Shown here piece by piece: positions 63,429 through 64,000 of a stretch of 64,000 nucleotides of DNA. The position numbers were made by a program, and so were the translations under genes. Within the stretch, counting starts at the first letter, position 1. Each line of letters starts with the position of its first letter. Under the pieces are notes generated by a model that saw nothing but the letters and a program-made list of their open reading frames with translations, did not search any database and was not told the origin of the DNA. Where the stretch lies: positions 40,121 through 104,120 of the forward strand of contig PACL01000033.1 of NCBI GenBank assembly GCA_002700095.1, in the 5' to 3' direction. Source of the DNA: Fulvimarina sp. GTDB taxonomy: Bacteria > Pseudomonadota > Alphaproteobacteria > Rhizobiales > Rhizobiaceae.

Positions 63429-64000
63429 TCAGCTTAGCGACGCAGCAGGTCCTCCTGTCAGATCCGGCCTCACGTTGCTGATGATAAAGCGGCTCCGCGG
63501 CAGAGCAGGGAGCCTCGAATAATCGATCCGCAGGTTCTGCTCCGGCACGTCGTATCGGATGCGCCTGGACAATGTCTTAGAGGCGAGTTTCATCAGCTCG
63601 ATCGTGATCCACTCGCCCGGGCATCGGTGGTGAACGTGGAATTCGCCGCCACCTTGAGGAATGAAGCTGAAGGGGCTCCGGTCCCAATCGCGAAACCGCT
63701 CGGGCTGAAACGCCTCGGGCGATTCCCATGACCGGGCATCACGGTCCGTCCCGTACAGGTCCAGGAGAACACGGCGTCCTTTCGGGAATGGATATCCGTT
63801 CCATTCGAACTCGCGGCGCACCCGTGCCGCGACAGCGGGGAAGAAAGGATAAAATCGCCGGACCTCCTGCACGAAGGATTCGGTGTAACTGGCATTATCA
63901 TCGGCTTGGAGCTTGCGCCGGCATTCGGGATGGCGATGCAGAGCGTGGGCGGCGAAGGTGATATAGACGCCGACGGCTACGATCGGTCTGATCACATTGA
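63429..64000 (-). CDS. CYP152-like cytochrome P450, C-terminal part
   Basis: Partial gene running off the right edge. The I-helix region near the edge reads RPIVAVGVYITFAAHALHRHPECR, typical of CYP152 fatty-acid peroxygenases. E-R-like EVRRFYPFFPAVAARV and PEAFQPERFRDWD follow, and the heme-binding loop is FSFIPQGGGEFHVHHRCPGEWITIELMK with the Cys ligand in HRCPGE. It probably hydroxylates fatty acids using hydrogen peroxide. The last exported-looking tail is a normal C-terminus. Unrelated in function to the metal cluster. Confidence 0.85.
   Translation of the reverse strand, partial: NVIRPIVAVGVYITFAAHALHRHPECRRKLQADDNASYTESFVQEVRRFYPFFPAVAARVRREFEWNGYPFPKGRRVLLDLYGTDRDARSWESPEAFQPERFRDWDRSPFSFIPQGGGEFHVHHRCPGEWITIELMKLASKTLSRRIRYDVPEQNLRIDYSRLPALPRSRFIISNVRPDLTGGPAASLS

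Overview
The window looks like a large piece of a conjugative plasmid (or a plasmid-derived region) from an alphaproteobacterium of the order Hyphomicrobiales (Rhizobiales). The reasons are a RepA/RepB partition pair of the repABC type, a complete VirB-type type IV secretion operon, Agrobacterium-like VirC1, VirC2, VirD1, VirD2 and VirD4 homologues, an ArdC antirestriction gene, many toxin-antitoxin pairs and uniformly GC-rich coding. No rRNA, tRNA or CRISPR array was recognised.

Layout. 0-5.3 kb: an IS630 transposase remnant, two parS-like palindromes, repB and repA (no repC visible), then two small plasmid genes behind a duplicated leader, including a winged-helix protein that may be replication-associated. 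6-12.3 kb: small secreted proteins, a broken HigB toxin with intact HigA, ArdC, and HipB/HipA. 12.5-20.96 kb: a catabolic cassette for an acid sugar or polyol (two dehydrogenases, a short-chain dehydrogenase, an enolase-superfamily dehydratase, a GntR regulator and a three-gene TRAP transporter), ending in a decayed cupin gene. 21.1-27.2 kb: the DNA-processing genes virC2-virC1 and, divergently, virD1-virD2-virD4. The spacer between them contains a T-DNA-border-like nick sequence and is the likely oriT. 27.3-28 kb: a Phd/VapC pair. 28-38.1 kb: the virB operon on the minus strand in the order virB1-2-3-4-lipoprotein-5-small protein-6-8-9-10-11. 38.5-42 kb: HicAB, an HNH-like protein, a serine recombinase and an AbrB/PIN pair.

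42-56 kb is a defence-like island. On the plus strand, after a DnaQ-like exonuclease split by an in-frame amber codon, lies a four-gene ubiquitin-like conjugation operon (ubiquitin-like protein, E2, JAB deubiquitinase, E1) of the Bil (bacterial ISG15-like) type. Convergent to it on the minus strand is a compact five-gene operon that I do not recognise as a named system: an SbcD/YhaO-like metallophosphoesterase, a YhaN-like SMC ATPase, a sigma-70-like protein, an XRE-type protein, and an ImmA/IrrE protease fused to a UvrD helicase and a Cas4/AddB-like iron-sulfur nuclease domain. The last three genes are joined by one-base stop/start overlaps. The protease/XRE/sigma combination suggests a damage- or phage-triggered regulatory relay driving an end-processing machine. 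Two paralogous AbrB/PIN modules bracket the island.

57-64 kb: a fluoride riboswitch and fluoride exporter operon, then a heavy-metal module (methyltransferase-like gene with an in-frame amber, CDF-type transporter, P1B-type ATPase, divergent MerR regulator with a textbook operator) and the C-terminal part of a CYP152-like P450 running off the right edge.

Several otherwise good genes carry a single inactivating lesion (higB TAA, exonuclease TAG, methyltransferase TAG, virB4 frameshift, cupin frameshift, zinc-finger ORF frameshift). This points to ongoing decay of accessory genes or to sequence errors that should be checked.
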